A stretch of 64,000 nucleotides of DNA from NCBI RefSeq assembly GCF_002897295.1, contig NZ_BEXF01000001.1:310001-374000 (forward strand), given 5' to 3'. How positions within the stretch are numbered: position 1 is the stretch's first letter; each line of letters begins with the position of its first letter. The stretch is from Brevibacillus reuszeri (GTDB lineage Bacteria; Bacillota; Bacilli; Brevibacillales; Brevibacillaceae). The notes under the pieces are model-generated. The model searched no databases, was not told the DNA's origin, and worked only from the letters and a program-made list of their open reading frames with translations. The translations under genes and the position numbers were made by a program. Positions 33,164 to 41,303 of this stretch are shown piece by piece.

Positions 33164-34363
33164 TCAGTTTGACAAAGCATGTTTTTTTCTTGCCTCTTGT
33201 TTTATCCATGAAAACAATAATAACGAGGCGGCGACTGCAATTGCCACGCCGATCGTCCCGAACCATGTGATGGATGACAAGGAGATCCGATCCACGGCGA
33301 GACCACCGATTCCTGCTCCTGCTGCCATCGATAATTGCATCGTAGACTGGTTAAGCCCGAGCATAATTCCCGAATAATTCGGTTCAATTCGAATCAAATT
33401 ATATTGCTGCGTAGGACCGGAAGACCATGCTGCAAATGACCATAATACAAGGACGCCAACAACGATTCCCCAAGAACTCGATAAACCAACAGTAACAGAA
33501 AGTAACAGGAAAGCTGCGATATGCAGAAGCATTCCCCCGATTAACGTGAAAGAAACTCCCCATTTATCCGTACTGTAGCCGCCAAATTTGGAACCGATTA
33601 AGCTGGCCAGGCCGAACGCCAACAATACTCCGCTGAGCACTTCTTCATGTAAACCCGCAACATTTAGAAGGTAAGGAGAAATGTAGGTATACGCGATAGA
33701 GTAGCCGCCGAGCCAAAAGAAAGTAATGGAGAGACCAAGAGCGACTTTTTTGTTTTTGAGAAGAGCAAGCTGCTTGGTTAAAGGTACGGGGGCATCCCCG
33801 ATTACTCGCGGGATTGTTCGATAAAGAACAAAAATGGCGAGAAGTCCTGTTATGGCAATGAAACCGAACACCGATTTCCAGCCGTATGCCTCAGCGAGCA
33901 TGCGTCCGAGCGGAACCCCGATAATTAATGACGTAGTAAAACCCATCACTACGGTTGCAATCGAGCTGGCCTGTTTACCTTCGGGTGCGATTTTCGCTGC
34001 AATATCCAATGCGGTAACAACAACCAGTCCAGCGCCTAAAGCCATCAGCACGCGCGAAAGTACAAAAAGTCCAAAGCCCGGCAAAACAAAAGACATCATG
34101 TTAGCTAAGACGAAAATCCCCAGTGCACCAACGAGCAGCTTTTGCCTCTCGATTTTTGCTGTCAGAGCCATCAGGATGGGGGTGAAAATAGCATATACAA
34201 AGGAAAAAATGGTTACAAACTGCCCTGCCGAAGTAATGGAAATTCCCAAAGTATCCGAGATCTTGTCTAAAATACCTGAAATGACATATTCGGATGTACC
34301 GACTAAAAAACTTACAATCGCTAACAAATAAACCTTCCAACTGCTTGTCTTCAATTTCACCAC
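33164..34363 (-). CDS. MFS drug/nucleoside efflux transporter (DHA1, PbuE/NepI-like)
   Basis: 399 residues with twelve membrane helices. The first helix region FLVGTSEYVISGILDKISDTL and ALGAGLVVVTALDIAAKIAP are typical of the DHA1 branch that exports purine bases, nucleosides, arabinose or drugs. Its upstream neighbour on the same strand is an ArsR-type repressor with an inverted repeat between them, suggesting inducible efflux. The start is uncertain: GTG at 34363/34360, or TTG at 34354, which has the best spacing (8 nt) from AGGAG. Confidence 0.85.
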   Translation of the reverse strand: MVKLKTSSWKVYLLAIVSFLVGTSEYVISGILDKISDTLGISITSAGQFVTIFSFVYAIFTPILMALTAKIERQKLLVGALGIFVLANMMSFVLPGFGLFVLSRVLMALGAGLVVVTALDIAAKIAPEGKQASSIATVVMGFTTSLIIGVPLGRMLAEAYGWKSVFGFIAITGLLAIFVLYRTIPRVIGDAPVPLTKQLALLKNKKVALGLSITFFWLGGYSIAYTYISPYLLNVAGLHEEVLSGVLLAFGLASLIGSKFGGYSTDKWGVSFTLIGGMLLHIAAFLLLSVTVGLSSSWGIVVGVLVLWSFAAWSSGPTQQYNLIRIEPNYSGIMLGLNQSTMQLSMAAGAGIGGLAVDRISLSSITWFGTIGVAIAVAASLLLFSWIKQEARKKHALSN

Positions 34364-34421
34364 TCCTAATTTTTCTCACATCTATATATTAAAAATTATC
34401 GATGTGTTGTGCTTTAAAAAA

Positions 34422-34451
34422 TCTACACATTGTAATATGTCGATGTGTAGA
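34422..34451. promoter_or_regulatory. Inverted repeat upstream of the MFS gene (ArsR-type operator)
   Basis: TCTACACAT (34422-34430) and ATGTGTAGA (34443-34451) form a perfect 9-bp inverted repeat in the 133-bp gap between the repressor and transporter genes. Confidence 0.6.
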
Positions 34452-34496
34452 CGTGAGGCAAACTGAATCCTCAATAGAGCATTCAGCTTGTACTCA

Positions 34497-34799
34497 TTAA
34501 ATCTCGTTGTTAAAAAATGCACCGATTTTTCGTATCGCTTCTTCGTTTCTTTTGAAATACGTATACTTGCCGATCCGTTCTGCGGTGACCAGACCTGCCC
34601 GCTGGAGTATCGATAAATACTGGGAGGTTGTGGATTGTGTCATGTTCAGCGTATCCGTGATTTGACCAACACATACCCCAATTTTCCTCATATCAATCCC
34701 TTCGTGGGGTGTGAAATGTTTTTCCGGATCCTTCAGCCAATGCAAAATTTGCAATCTCGACTCGTTGGACAGCGCTTTAAAAACTTCAATTGGTTCCAT
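34497..34799 (-). CDS. ArsR-family repressor
   Basis: 100 residues, a single winged helix: IEVFKALSNESRLQILHWL, then MTQSTTSQYLSILQRAGLVTAERIGKYTYFKRN. No metal-binding cysteine pair typical of ArsR/CadC is evident, apart from C47/48 region (GVCVG), so it may sense an organic ligand or thiol stress. The ATG at 34799 lies about 7 nt after the -10 box and has no ribosome site, so the mRNA is probably leaderless. Confidence 0.85.
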   Translation of the reverse strand: MEPIEVFKALSNESRLQILHWLKDPEKHFTPHEGIDMRKIGVCVGQITDTLNMTQSTTSQYLSILQRAGLVTAERIGKYTYFKRNEEAIRKIGAFFNNEI

Positions 34800-34806
34800 A
34801 TACATT

Positions 34807-34835
34807 ATCATATTGAAAATTGTCGATATGTCAAG
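34807..34835 (-). promoter_or_regulatory. Sigma-A promoter of the ArsR gene
   Basis: On the minus strand TTGACA, 16-nt spacer, TATGAT. The predicted start of transcription falls at or next to the ATG, implying a leaderless mRNA. Confidence 0.65.
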
Positions 34836-34871
34836 CGTGCTTAATTTCGAGGTGACTATCGTGGGAAAAAG

Positions 34872-35312
34872 TTAACTGACCTTGAGGCGTGTCATAATTT
34901 CGCCCCATGGAGCCTTACCAAGAACTTCAAATCCTAGCTTTCCATAAAGAGCGGCAGCTGCTTTGTTTTCAGGGTGGTAGGCTACCATAATATCTGTAGC
35001 ATCAGGCTTTGCTTTGATTCTTTCAATAACCTGTTTCATGGTTTCAATTCCGTAGCCGTTCCCCTGGTGACTGGAATCGATCATAAGTCTATAAATCCAG
35101 TATTGCGAATCGTCAGGATCTATCCCGAACATGACAAATCCTACCATTGATTGATCTTTGTACACGGCGAGTGTTTCAAAAGTCGGTAAAAATTTTGACT
35201 GTGCCAAGGAATATAGATTAGAGGCGATAAATTGTTTTTGGTCAACGTTGGGCTGTAACTCAATACATTCTTCCCAGTTTTCAGAAGTTACTTCCTTTAG
35301 GGTAAGGGTCAC
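34872..35312 (-). CDS. GNAT acetyltransferase, spermine/spermidine type (BltD-like)
   Basis: 146 residues. Substrate-side motif TSENWEECIELQP ... QKQFIASNLYSLAQSKF and GNAT acetyl-CoA loop HQGNGYGIETMKQVIERIK are characteristic of the BltD/polyamine acetyltransferase group. It is predicted to acetylate polyamines in the cytosol. GTG 35312 is chosen because AAAGGAGAT lies 6-7 nt upstream; the longer frame is unsupported. Confidence 0.8.
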   Translation of the reverse strand: MTLTLKEVTSENWEECIELQPNVDQKQFIASNLYSLAQSKFLPTFETLAVYKDQSMVGFVMFGIDPDDSQYWIYRLMIDSSHQGNGYGIETMKQVIERIKAKPDATDIMVAYHPENKAAAALYGKLGFEVLGKAPWGEIMTRLKVS

Positions 35313-35461
35313 AATACTATCTCCTTTAACGTTTGTTCCCATTCCAAATCACATCTGTCTTTTTAACGAATAGCACAAGGGAATAAACCTCACATATGTT
35401 TTGGATATATTTTACAATCGGTTCAGAGTTTAGAGCAAGCTGGTTTTTAAACAACGAAACC

Positions 35462-35493
35462 AAAAAAGGGGGTCAGCAATTGACGCTGCCCCC
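35462..35493 (-). terminator. Terminator of the following GNAT gene (minus strand)
   Basis: GGGGGTCAGC (35468-35477) pairs with GCTGCCCCC; six Ts follow on the minus strand. Confidence 0.9.
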
Positions 35494-35531
35494 AATCCAA
35501 AATAATTTTTTCAAACGATTTACTCGTAGAG

Positions 35532-36068
35532 TTACTCTTCTGTCCACTTAGTCCGCAGAGTAGAAAACATGATCAAATCTACAAAAACTTCTTTGGATTT
35601 TTCGTATTGTCGTAGTTTACCTTCTTCCACGAAACGTAATTTTCTTAAAACTTTTATCGAGTTGAGGTTTTCAGGTTCAACCTTTGCCTCAACTCTATTC
35701 AGACGAAGGCTCTCAAAACCAAAGCGAATTAAAGTGCGTATAGCTTCAGGGGCATACCCTTTCCCCCAGTAAGGAAAGCCGAGATCATAGCCAATTTCTG
35801 CTCGTTCATTTTCGTAATCAAGATAATTAAACCCGCACGAACCAATGATCTCGTTTGAGTGCTTCAAGAGGATTGTCCACCTAATTGCTTTATTTTCCGC
35901 GAACAGCCCCTGGAGCATTTCGATCATTTGTTGAGCCTGTGAAACATCTGTAAAAGATGCATTCATATGCTTGGTGACGATTGGATCAGACCAAAATCCA
36001 AATAAAACAGGTGCGTCATCGAGTTCCATCGGTCTTAACAATAATCGTTCAGATGTTATTTGGTACAT
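35532..36068 (-). CDS. GNAT acetyltransferase, RimJ/RimL type
   Basis: 178 residues: ITSERLLLRPMELDDAPVLF, EIIGSCGFNYLDYENERAEI and GYAPEAIRTLIRFGFESLRLNRVEA, then NLNSIKVLRKLRF. This is the protein N-alpha or amino-group acetyltransferase group including RimJ, RimL and YdaF. ATG 36068 with GGAGG 11 nt upstream (spacing somewhat long). Confidence 0.85.
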   Translation of the reverse strand: MYQITSERLLLRPMELDDAPVLFGFWSDPIVTKHMNASFTDVSQAQQMIEMLQGLFAENKAIRWTILLKHSNEIIGSCGFNYLDYENERAEIGYDLGFPYWGKGYAPEAIRTLIRFGFESLRLNRVEAKVEPENLNSIKVLRKLRFVEEGKLRQYEKSKEVFVDLIMFSTLRTKWTEE

Positions 36069-36169
36069 GTAAAAACCAACCTCCAAATTCATTAAGCTTA
36101 TGAGAAGTGATCAACCTACCTGGGCATAAATCAGTCCTTTCACCTAATAACAATATCGCACCTGATTTT

Positions 36170-36271
36170 TTATCTACTCTTTACATAAATACTCAATGAA
36201 ATAAAAGCGATTGTTCCCAAGATAAGATGGCTTTCAAACCAAATAGGTATCCCCATAGAAACTTCAGGCAT
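36170..36271 (-). CDS. Small membrane peptide (33 aa)
   Basis: 33 residues with one membrane helix (MPEVSMGIPIWFESHLILGT, then IAFISLSIYVKSR), preceded by a near-perfect ribosome site AAGGAGGGTG, with a possible TATAAT box at about 36335-36345 on the same strand. No family recognised. Below most annotation length cut-offs. The ribosome site is the main evidence that it is real. Confidence 0.6.
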   Translation of the reverse strand: MPEVSMGIPIWFESHLILGTIAFISLSIYVKSR

Positions 36272-36570
36272 TAAGCACCCTCCTTAAAGATAAGCCCCCG
36301 TCTAAGAGCTCGAATATGCGTTTGTTAATCCATATTATACCATGTGCTTACCCTAACGAACTCAGCACCTTGCAGATACCTCATCATGAGGTTACTTCTG
36401 GGGTGATCAATGACGCTATAATGGTGTTTCCACATTAAAAGATGATTTATAAAATATGTTTTCTAATGTATGATTAGTAAATAATGGAATTGATTGAATT
36501 TTGTTGAATAAAATCAAATGCGAAATGATCAGTTGAAACAATAGGGAACAGAAATAGGAGGCAGATGCGT
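36272..36570. other. Intergenic region between the small peptide and the YcdB-like gene
   Basis: Contains the palindrome ACCTCATCATGAGGT (36378-36392) and a plus-strand TATAAT-like box (GCTATAATGG near 36415-36424) that may drive the next gene. Nothing else recognised. Confidence 0.4.
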
Positions 36571-37950
36571 GTGAAGAAAAAAGATAGAAAAGGACTTTGG
36601 AACAGAATGTCCCTTTTCTTGCTCTCATCGATACTGATACTAGGCGTTATTGAAGATGGGGGAACACTAGTACAGGCAGCTGAGCAAAAATCAAATAAGA
36701 TTCTTTCCGAACAAGAGGCTATCAAATTCGCAAAAAAATGGATGGATGTTCCTGCACGTTTTGAGTATGACTATGGAGCATACGCCGAGCCGTATGAAGT
36801 ATTACGTACTCCCTACGGTGCATGGGTTCTTCATTGGACTCATCCAAATCATTCAAGAATCCTGTATAAAATTCATCCCGTCTCAGGGCAATTGCTGAAT
36901 TACGATTATTTAGACGAAAAAAGCGAGACCACTGTCCCAATCACAACGAAGAGAAAGCAAATTGCACTTGAAGGAGCATTGCAGTTTCTCACAAAAGTCA
37001 TGACTTCAGAGGAACGAACGCAGCTGGTGGAGCCACAAGAAGGTATGTACAGAAGCGACAACTCTGAACCATATCATTTTATTTTTGATAGAGTAAAAAA
37101 GGGTGTTCCTTTTAAAGGAAATTATATCGCTGTTACCGTGAGAGGTGACGGGAAAGTTCTGGGTTTCAAAAGGATATGGTCTGAAGGAGAGATGCCCGAC
37201 GAAAGCAAAATCATCTCCGAAAAGAAGGCTCGTGAGCTGCTAGAGCAAAACACGAAGCCAACCATGCATTACAAGAGAGTTTACAGTGGAAAAGATGAAT
37301 CGAAATACATGTTGGTTTATGATTATCTACCCACCGATCCGCAATTTGTAGATGCGATCTCAGGCGAAATGATTGATGGCAATGGTAGAGTGGCGAAACC
37401 AAGCCCGATCAAGAGCTTGAAGGAGATGCCCCCTGTTCCAGCTCCAACAGAGGGGAAGGGGTTTAGTGGAGTATTTACCTATGAGCAAGCAAAGGAAAGC
37501 GCAATTCATTTCCTGCAAACGACGTACCCGGATCAGCTAGGAAATATTTATATGCTCGATGGCCAATCAGATGAAATAGATTCGTACGATGGGAAGCCGC
37601 GATGGGAGGACTATTTCGTAAAATTTGGATGGTTGAAAAATGGCATTCTTGTTGGGGATAGGGATTCAAATTTTTCTCTATATGTCACCCCCCGAACAGG
37701 TGAAAGTGGTTTTGTGGGAAAAGACAAAGATGCACCACCAGTGATTGACGACACTAACAAGCAGATAGTAGACATGGCATCTGCCAAAAAAACAGAGCAA
37801 GCCATGAAAAATAAGCTCGAACTCTACTACTTTCAACCGGAACAAGACGTATCCGAGGACGAGGAGCCAAAACCGCGGCTGGTATACCGCCTCAGCGGAG
37901 CCTATGGAATCGTCGACGCACACACGGGGAAATGGATTAGCTATCAATAA
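36571..37950 (+). CDS. Exported YcdB/YcdC-domain (PepSY-like) protein
   Basis: 459 residues. A signal peptide (about 1-35, with TLVQAAEQ at its end) is followed by two YcdB/YcdC-type repeats: LSEQEAIKFAKKWM ... GQLLNYDY and YEQAKESAIHFLQTTYP, and a terminal AYGIVDAHTGKW. Brevibacillus and Paenibacillus homologues are often fused to S-layer domains; this one has none. Role unknown, possibly protease-inhibitory or envelope-related. GTG 36571 fits AGGAGG better than the ATG at 36565, which is only 3 nt from it. Confidence 0.78.
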   Translation: MKKKDRKGLWNRMSLFLLSSILILGVIEDGGTLVQAAEQKSNKILSEQEAIKFAKKWMDVPARFEYDYGAYAEPYEVLRTPYGAWVLHWTHPNHSRILYKIHPVSGQLLNYDYLDEKSETTVPITTKRKQIALEGALQFLTKVMTSEERTQLVEPQEGMYRSDNSEPYHFIFDRVKKGVPFKGNYIAVTVRGDGKVLGFKRIWSEGEMPDESKIISEKKARELLEQNTKPTMHYKRVYSGKDESKYMLVYDYLPTDPQFVDAISGEMIDGNGRVAKPSPIKSLKEMPPVPAPTEGKGFSGVFTYEQAKESAIHFLQTTYPDQLGNIYMLDGQSDEIDSYDGKPRWEDYFVKFGWLKNGILVGDRDSNFSLYVTPRTGESGFVGKDKDAPPVIDDTNKQIVDMASAKKTEQAMKNKLELYYFQPEQDVSEDEEPKPRLVYRLSGAYGIVDAHTGKWISYQ

Positions 37951-38013
37951 TGGCGGATAGACAATGCTCATCTTGTCATTGGTGGGGTTGATTTTACCAA
38001 AACGGTAAAGTTG

Positions 38014-38037
38014 AAAAAACCCCACCGAATGGTGAGG
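38014..38037 (-). terminator. Terminator of module B (minus strand), with overlapping alternative hairpin
   Basis: CCTCACC/GGTGGGG stem with six Ts on the minus strand. A perfect 9-bp pairing of GGTGGGGTT (37981-37989) with AACCCCACC (38018-38026) overlaps it and could compete. Confidence 0.75.
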
Positions 38038-38050
38038 CTAAAAAATAAAA

Positions 38051-38359
38051 CTATTCTTCTATAAATATCTCGGTGTTCGAATCTCCTTCTTTACTTCCGC
38101 CGACTACAACCAATTTAGCTTTATACTCGGTACCAGCCACCAGTCCGTCGATTTGGGCCATACGGGATTCGGAGTTTAATCCTCCACTGTTATCAGTCCA
38201 AATAACATTAGCTGGATACCATGTTGTTCCCCCATCCGTTGACAGCTTTAGAGTAACACTGCTTGCTCCTGTAGCTGGGCTGAACGCAAACATAGCTATA
38301 GGCATATGAGAGAAAACATCGTGGAGTCTAAAATTATCAATTGGTGTTGACTCAGGTTC
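38051..38359 (-). CDS. Module B 3' exon: FN3-like C-terminal fragment
   Basis: 102 codons open from the predicted intron end to the stop, without a ribosome site. Product: EPESTPIDNFRLHDV, then a beta-rich segment with VTLKLSTDGGTTWYPANVIW, GLVAGTEYKAKLVVVGG and EIFIEE, typical of fibronectin type III or related surface-protein repeats. It begins AAT AGC|GAA CCT, the same phase as modules A and C. An internal ATG (38305) would be called by gene finders but has no Shine-Dalgarno sequence. Confidence 0.7.
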   Translation of the reverse strand, partial: EPESTPIDNFRLHDVFSHMPIAMFAFSPATGASSVTLKLSTDGGTTWYPANVIWTDNSGGLNSESRMAQIDGLVAGTEYKAKLVVVGGSKEGDSNTEIFIEE

Positions 38360-38451
38360 GCTATTCTCGTCTTATTCCTTTTTCTCTCTCGGTTTTATAA
38401 CGAGCCTACACCGTGCAGGCGACTTTCATCGCACACGGCGTTCCATCAACG
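38360..38451 (-). ncRNA. Group II intron domains V and VI, module B
   Basis: Domain V at 38408-38441 is identical in all 34 nt to module A. Domain VI (CTCGT...ACGAG) ends in AATAGC at 38360. The upstream shared motif CCCATTGTAA lies at about 38471-38480 on this strand. No intron body or maturase is found on either side. Confidence 0.85.
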
Positions 38452-38847
38452 AATCGCAAGGTTAAAACTCTTACAATGGGCAAAAAGATCATACCATCCA
38501 CCAATAAACAAGGAATAAACAACGCCTTTGACAACCGAGGAATGATAGCTGAATTCTGCGAATGTCCTCGATAAGACTGGGCCAGTACCCAGCTTTTTTT
38601 CGTTGCAGATTTTTTCGGAATTTTTTCCGAAATTGGGATGGAAAGTAGGTAGACTCAGGAAAAATGATTACTATAATGGAAATAACAGGCATACATAGAA
38701 CGAACCTATCAAATGGAAACATGAGTTAGCCTTTGCAAGAAAATGATTGGAGGAGGTGTCCGGTGGGAAGATAAATGAGCCAGTCAGGCACGGCTCCCCG
38801 GCTTTAGCTTTCGTTGAAAGACTATGAAGAGTGGTGGTGAACGAGGA
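38452..38847 (+). other. Region between module B and the second SMI1 gene, with a structured leader
   Basis: Holds a plus-strand terminator (CTGGG/CCCAG then seven Ts, about 38574-38598) for which no upstream gene is recognised. A possible promoter follows. Next, at about 38755-38823, is a compact foldable segment: CCGG-T-GGG ... AGCC agtcaggcac GGCT-CCC-CGG, then CTTTCGTTGAAAG. It lies directly ahead of the SMI1 gene and may be a regulatory leader; it matches no riboswitch class known to me. Confidence 0.4.
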
Positions 38848-39405
38848 ATGGCGAGTGACGTCTGGGACAACATTTTAAAACAAATCCAAACGATAGCACA
38901 ACCGATTTTTTCAACGGTTAATCCTCCTGCAACAGAGGATGAAATAACCCTTTTGGAAAACACATTGGCCGTTCAACTTCCGATTAGTTTTCGGAATTAT
39001 CTGTCTATGATTAATGACCAACAAGAGCAAGAGCCTTTTATCGGATACAACTCCTTTTTGTCTATTCCAGCTATCATCGAAACATGGTCGATGATGAATG
39101 ATTTGTTTGAGGACGAAGAACAGGTGGATTGGATCAACGAAGACCGTATCAAGCCTCTGATCTGGAGCAAAAAGTGGATTCCGTTTACCGATTTTGAAGG
39201 TTCCACACATCTGATTCTGGATTTAGATCCGGGGAAAAACGGTGTCACCGGACAAATCTTTAAGTATCACTCCGGGATGAGTTATCAAAAGGTGATTGCA
39301 AACTCATTCGAAGAGTTCTCCAACGAAATTTTAAACAGGTTCCAGGCTAACCGAATTACGTATACAGATGGTGTGATTACGTTTGAGGATCTCTACTTTG
39401 TGTAA
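38848..39405 (+). CDS. SMI1/KNR4 family protein, second copy
   Basis: 185 residues: PATEDEITLLENTLAVQLPI, then SFRNYLSMINDQQEQEPFIG, LIWSKKWIPFTDFEGSTHLI, then LDLDPGKNGVTGQIF and SYQKVIANSFEEF. This fits the SMI1/KNR4 family, commonly immunity or scaffolding proteins. It is not closely similar to the copy at 32027. Start ATG 38848, 8 nt after GGTGGTG, is preferred to the ATG at 38824. No toxin gene is adjacent; like the first copy it lies beside a domain V/VI module. Confidence 0.82.
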   Translation: MASDVWDNILKQIQTIAQPIFSTVNPPATEDEITLLENTLAVQLPISFRNYLSMINDQQEQEPFIGYNSFLSIPAIIETWSMMNDLFEDEEQVDWINEDRIKPLIWSKKWIPFTDFEGSTHLILDLDPGKNGVTGQIFKYHSGMSYQKVIANSFEEFSNEILNRFQANRITYTDGVITFEDLYFV

Positions 39406-39455
39406 AATGTCCCGCTGTAAAATACTAAGGGGGAACGATAACCATAGTAGCGAAA

Positions 39456-39478
39456 AGAGGCGGGAGACCGCCTCTTTC
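39456..39478. terminator. Recurrent GAGGCGG-type terminator, copy 4
   Basis: AAGAGGCGG (39456-39464), loop GAGA, CCGCCTCTT (39469-39477), between convergent SMI1 and PucR genes. Confidence 0.88.
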
Positions 39479-39506
39479 ATTTGTTTTACATGATGCTATT
39501 TTGCAT

Positions 39507-41102
39507 TTAACGAGCTATGCTAGCTGACCACAAACGTAAGCTTAGATCGAGTAAAAACAGATCATCGGTATCCACCAAAGATCGATTGGTTAGCTTCTCG
39601 ATTTTCTTCAATCGATAAAGTAAAGTATGTCGATGTAAATTTAATGCCCGTGAGGTTTGACTGACATTCCCTTGATTTTGAATATACGCTGTCAACGTTG
39701 CAATCAGATTGAGTCCGCGTTGCTCTTCGTATTTTATCAGAGAACCGATGGTCAAGTAGGTAATCTCCTGTACTTCCGGATTGTTGGCAAGAGTGAGCAA
39801 CGCCCGATAAAAGCTGGTGCTGGAATAAGTGCTTCGATGACCAGGCCCTTTTTGTCGGGAACCGATATCTAGCGCATTTCTGGCATCAATAAAGCTTTCG
39901 TGAAAAGTTTTGACACCAGCATGATTTTCACCAATCCCCCAAGACAGGACGAGGCCAGGTACAGCTTGTGTAAGCTTGCTTTCGATACGATCGAGAAATG
40001 GCTTCACATGATGTTCTACTTGCTGATTGGATACCTCAAGAAAAACGATAAAGCGTTCTTGCTGATACGTTTTCATTGTTGCACGCTTTAAGAAACTTCC
40101 AGCAAGTGATATTTGTTCTTCGACTGAATTGATTAACGTATACAACCATTGTTCATACGAGGTTTCGAGTGCTTTTTTCTCCCGGTTCTCGTACAATTTC
40201 TCGGCATATTCAATCGCACCAATCATGCAAACATACGGGAGAGCCAGGTTATAACCCATTGATTTCGCACGTGAAGAAACGGTGTCCCACGAATCGATTT
40301 CTCCTTTTGCAAGGCTCCATACAAAATCGTCTCGAAGGCGCATTTCCACTTCCTGTACAGCATGTTCCCTTTGAAACCACAGGGTGATTGTCGCAATGAT
40401 ATTACTCATCATGTTTATTTTTTCGTTACTCGTATGGTTTGTTGTTTCATGTTCCAGGGCCATTAATAAATAGCCGAACAGCCTGTCAGCGGATTGAATT
40501 TTGTACTGAATAATAGATGGATCAGAAAGGTCAGGTTGAACAAGGTGTTCTGAATTTTCACTCTTCCCCTTTACTACACCCTCGTGATTGACGATAGCAA
40601 TCGGAATCCCCAAAGCCTGGTAGATGAATGCTGCAGCATCGGAAAGAGGGGAACCATTAATAAATAAATGGAGTAGCTGCTTCTGCAATTCTTCAAATTG
40701 CTGAAATTTCGTTTGGCGCCAATTGTGCACTTCGGTTAACACCGCTTCTGTAATATCAGCAAAACGGATCTCCCAAGGGATTTCAATGATCGGGAATTGG
40801 TGCTGTTCGGCCAATTGAAGGATTTCCTCTGGTATGTCTTTTATATAACGACCTGTAGCAATCGCCAAGGCAACTGCTTCCGATTCGATAATATCTTGAA
40901 CGAATTCCCTTAAAGTCCCTGAATCATTACAGCCGATTGCTGTGGTTAAGACTAATTCGTTTTTGCGTATGAAATTTTCGACTGGAAGCTCGATTACCGA
41001 TACCGTTTCGATTGAACGCGAGGATAGAGACGAAGAGGCTGTTCGAACATTTGCTTGTCGCATGACGGGGATATGCAATAGATCGATTAAGGTAAACGGC
41101 AT
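39507..41102 (-). CDS. PucR-family transcriptional regulator
   Basis: 531 residues. N-terminal PucR ligand domain (FTLIDLLHIPVM ... NELVLTTAIGCND, then PIIEIPWEIRFADITEAVL), a central GGDEF-like domain (VLSWGIGENHAGVKTFHESF, then DARNAL) and a C-terminal HTH_30 (LIATLTAYIQNQGNVSQTSR, then ALNLHRHTLLYRLKKIE). Such regulators activate catabolic genes in response to amines, purines or amino acids. Divergent from the PLP enzyme at 41304, which it probably controls. Confidence 0.92.
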   Translation of the reverse strand: MPFTLIDLLHIPVMRQANVRTASSSLSSRSIETVSVIELPVENFIRKNELVLTTAIGCNDSGTLREFVQDIIESEAVALAIATGRYIKDIPEEILQLAEQHQFPIIEIPWEIRFADITEAVLTEVHNWRQTKFQQFEELQKQLLHLFINGSPLSDAAAFIYQALGIPIAIVNHEGVVKGKSENSEHLVQPDLSDPSIIQYKIQSADRLFGYLLMALEHETTNHTSNEKINMMSNIIATITLWFQREHAVQEVEMRLRDDFVWSLAKGEIDSWDTVSSRAKSMGYNLALPYVCMIGAIEYAEKLYENREKKALETSYEQWLYTLINSVEEQISLAGSFLKRATMKTYQQERFIVFLEVSNQQVEHHVKPFLDRIESKLTQAVPGLVLSWGIGENHAGVKTFHESFIDARNALDIGSRQKGPGHRSTYSSTSFYRALLTLANNPEVQEITYLTIGSLIKYEEQRGLNLIATLTAYIQNQGNVSQTSRALNLHRHTLLYRLKKIEKLTNRSLVDTDDLFLLDLSLRLWSASIAR

Positions 41103-41303
41103 AATGACCTCCTGAAATTCAAGTAGGAATGAGTGGATATTGACTTCTTTTAAAAAAGAGTGAACTGTCTTTTGAATTATCTATTTTATCTATAAAAACG
41201 TACTCAAACTTCATACAGGTTGTTGGATGTTATCACCTCCAAACCTCAATAAGATAATCATACGGATTCCATCCTAAAACTCTTTGTTAAGGAGATGACA
41301 TTC

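Noticed and set aside
38476..38574. 33-codon plus-strand frame (MGKKIIPSTNKQGINN...) before a terminator
   Set aside because: No ribosome site; the frame is open far upstream through antisense domain V, so its start is arbitrary. It could be the tail of a lost gene.
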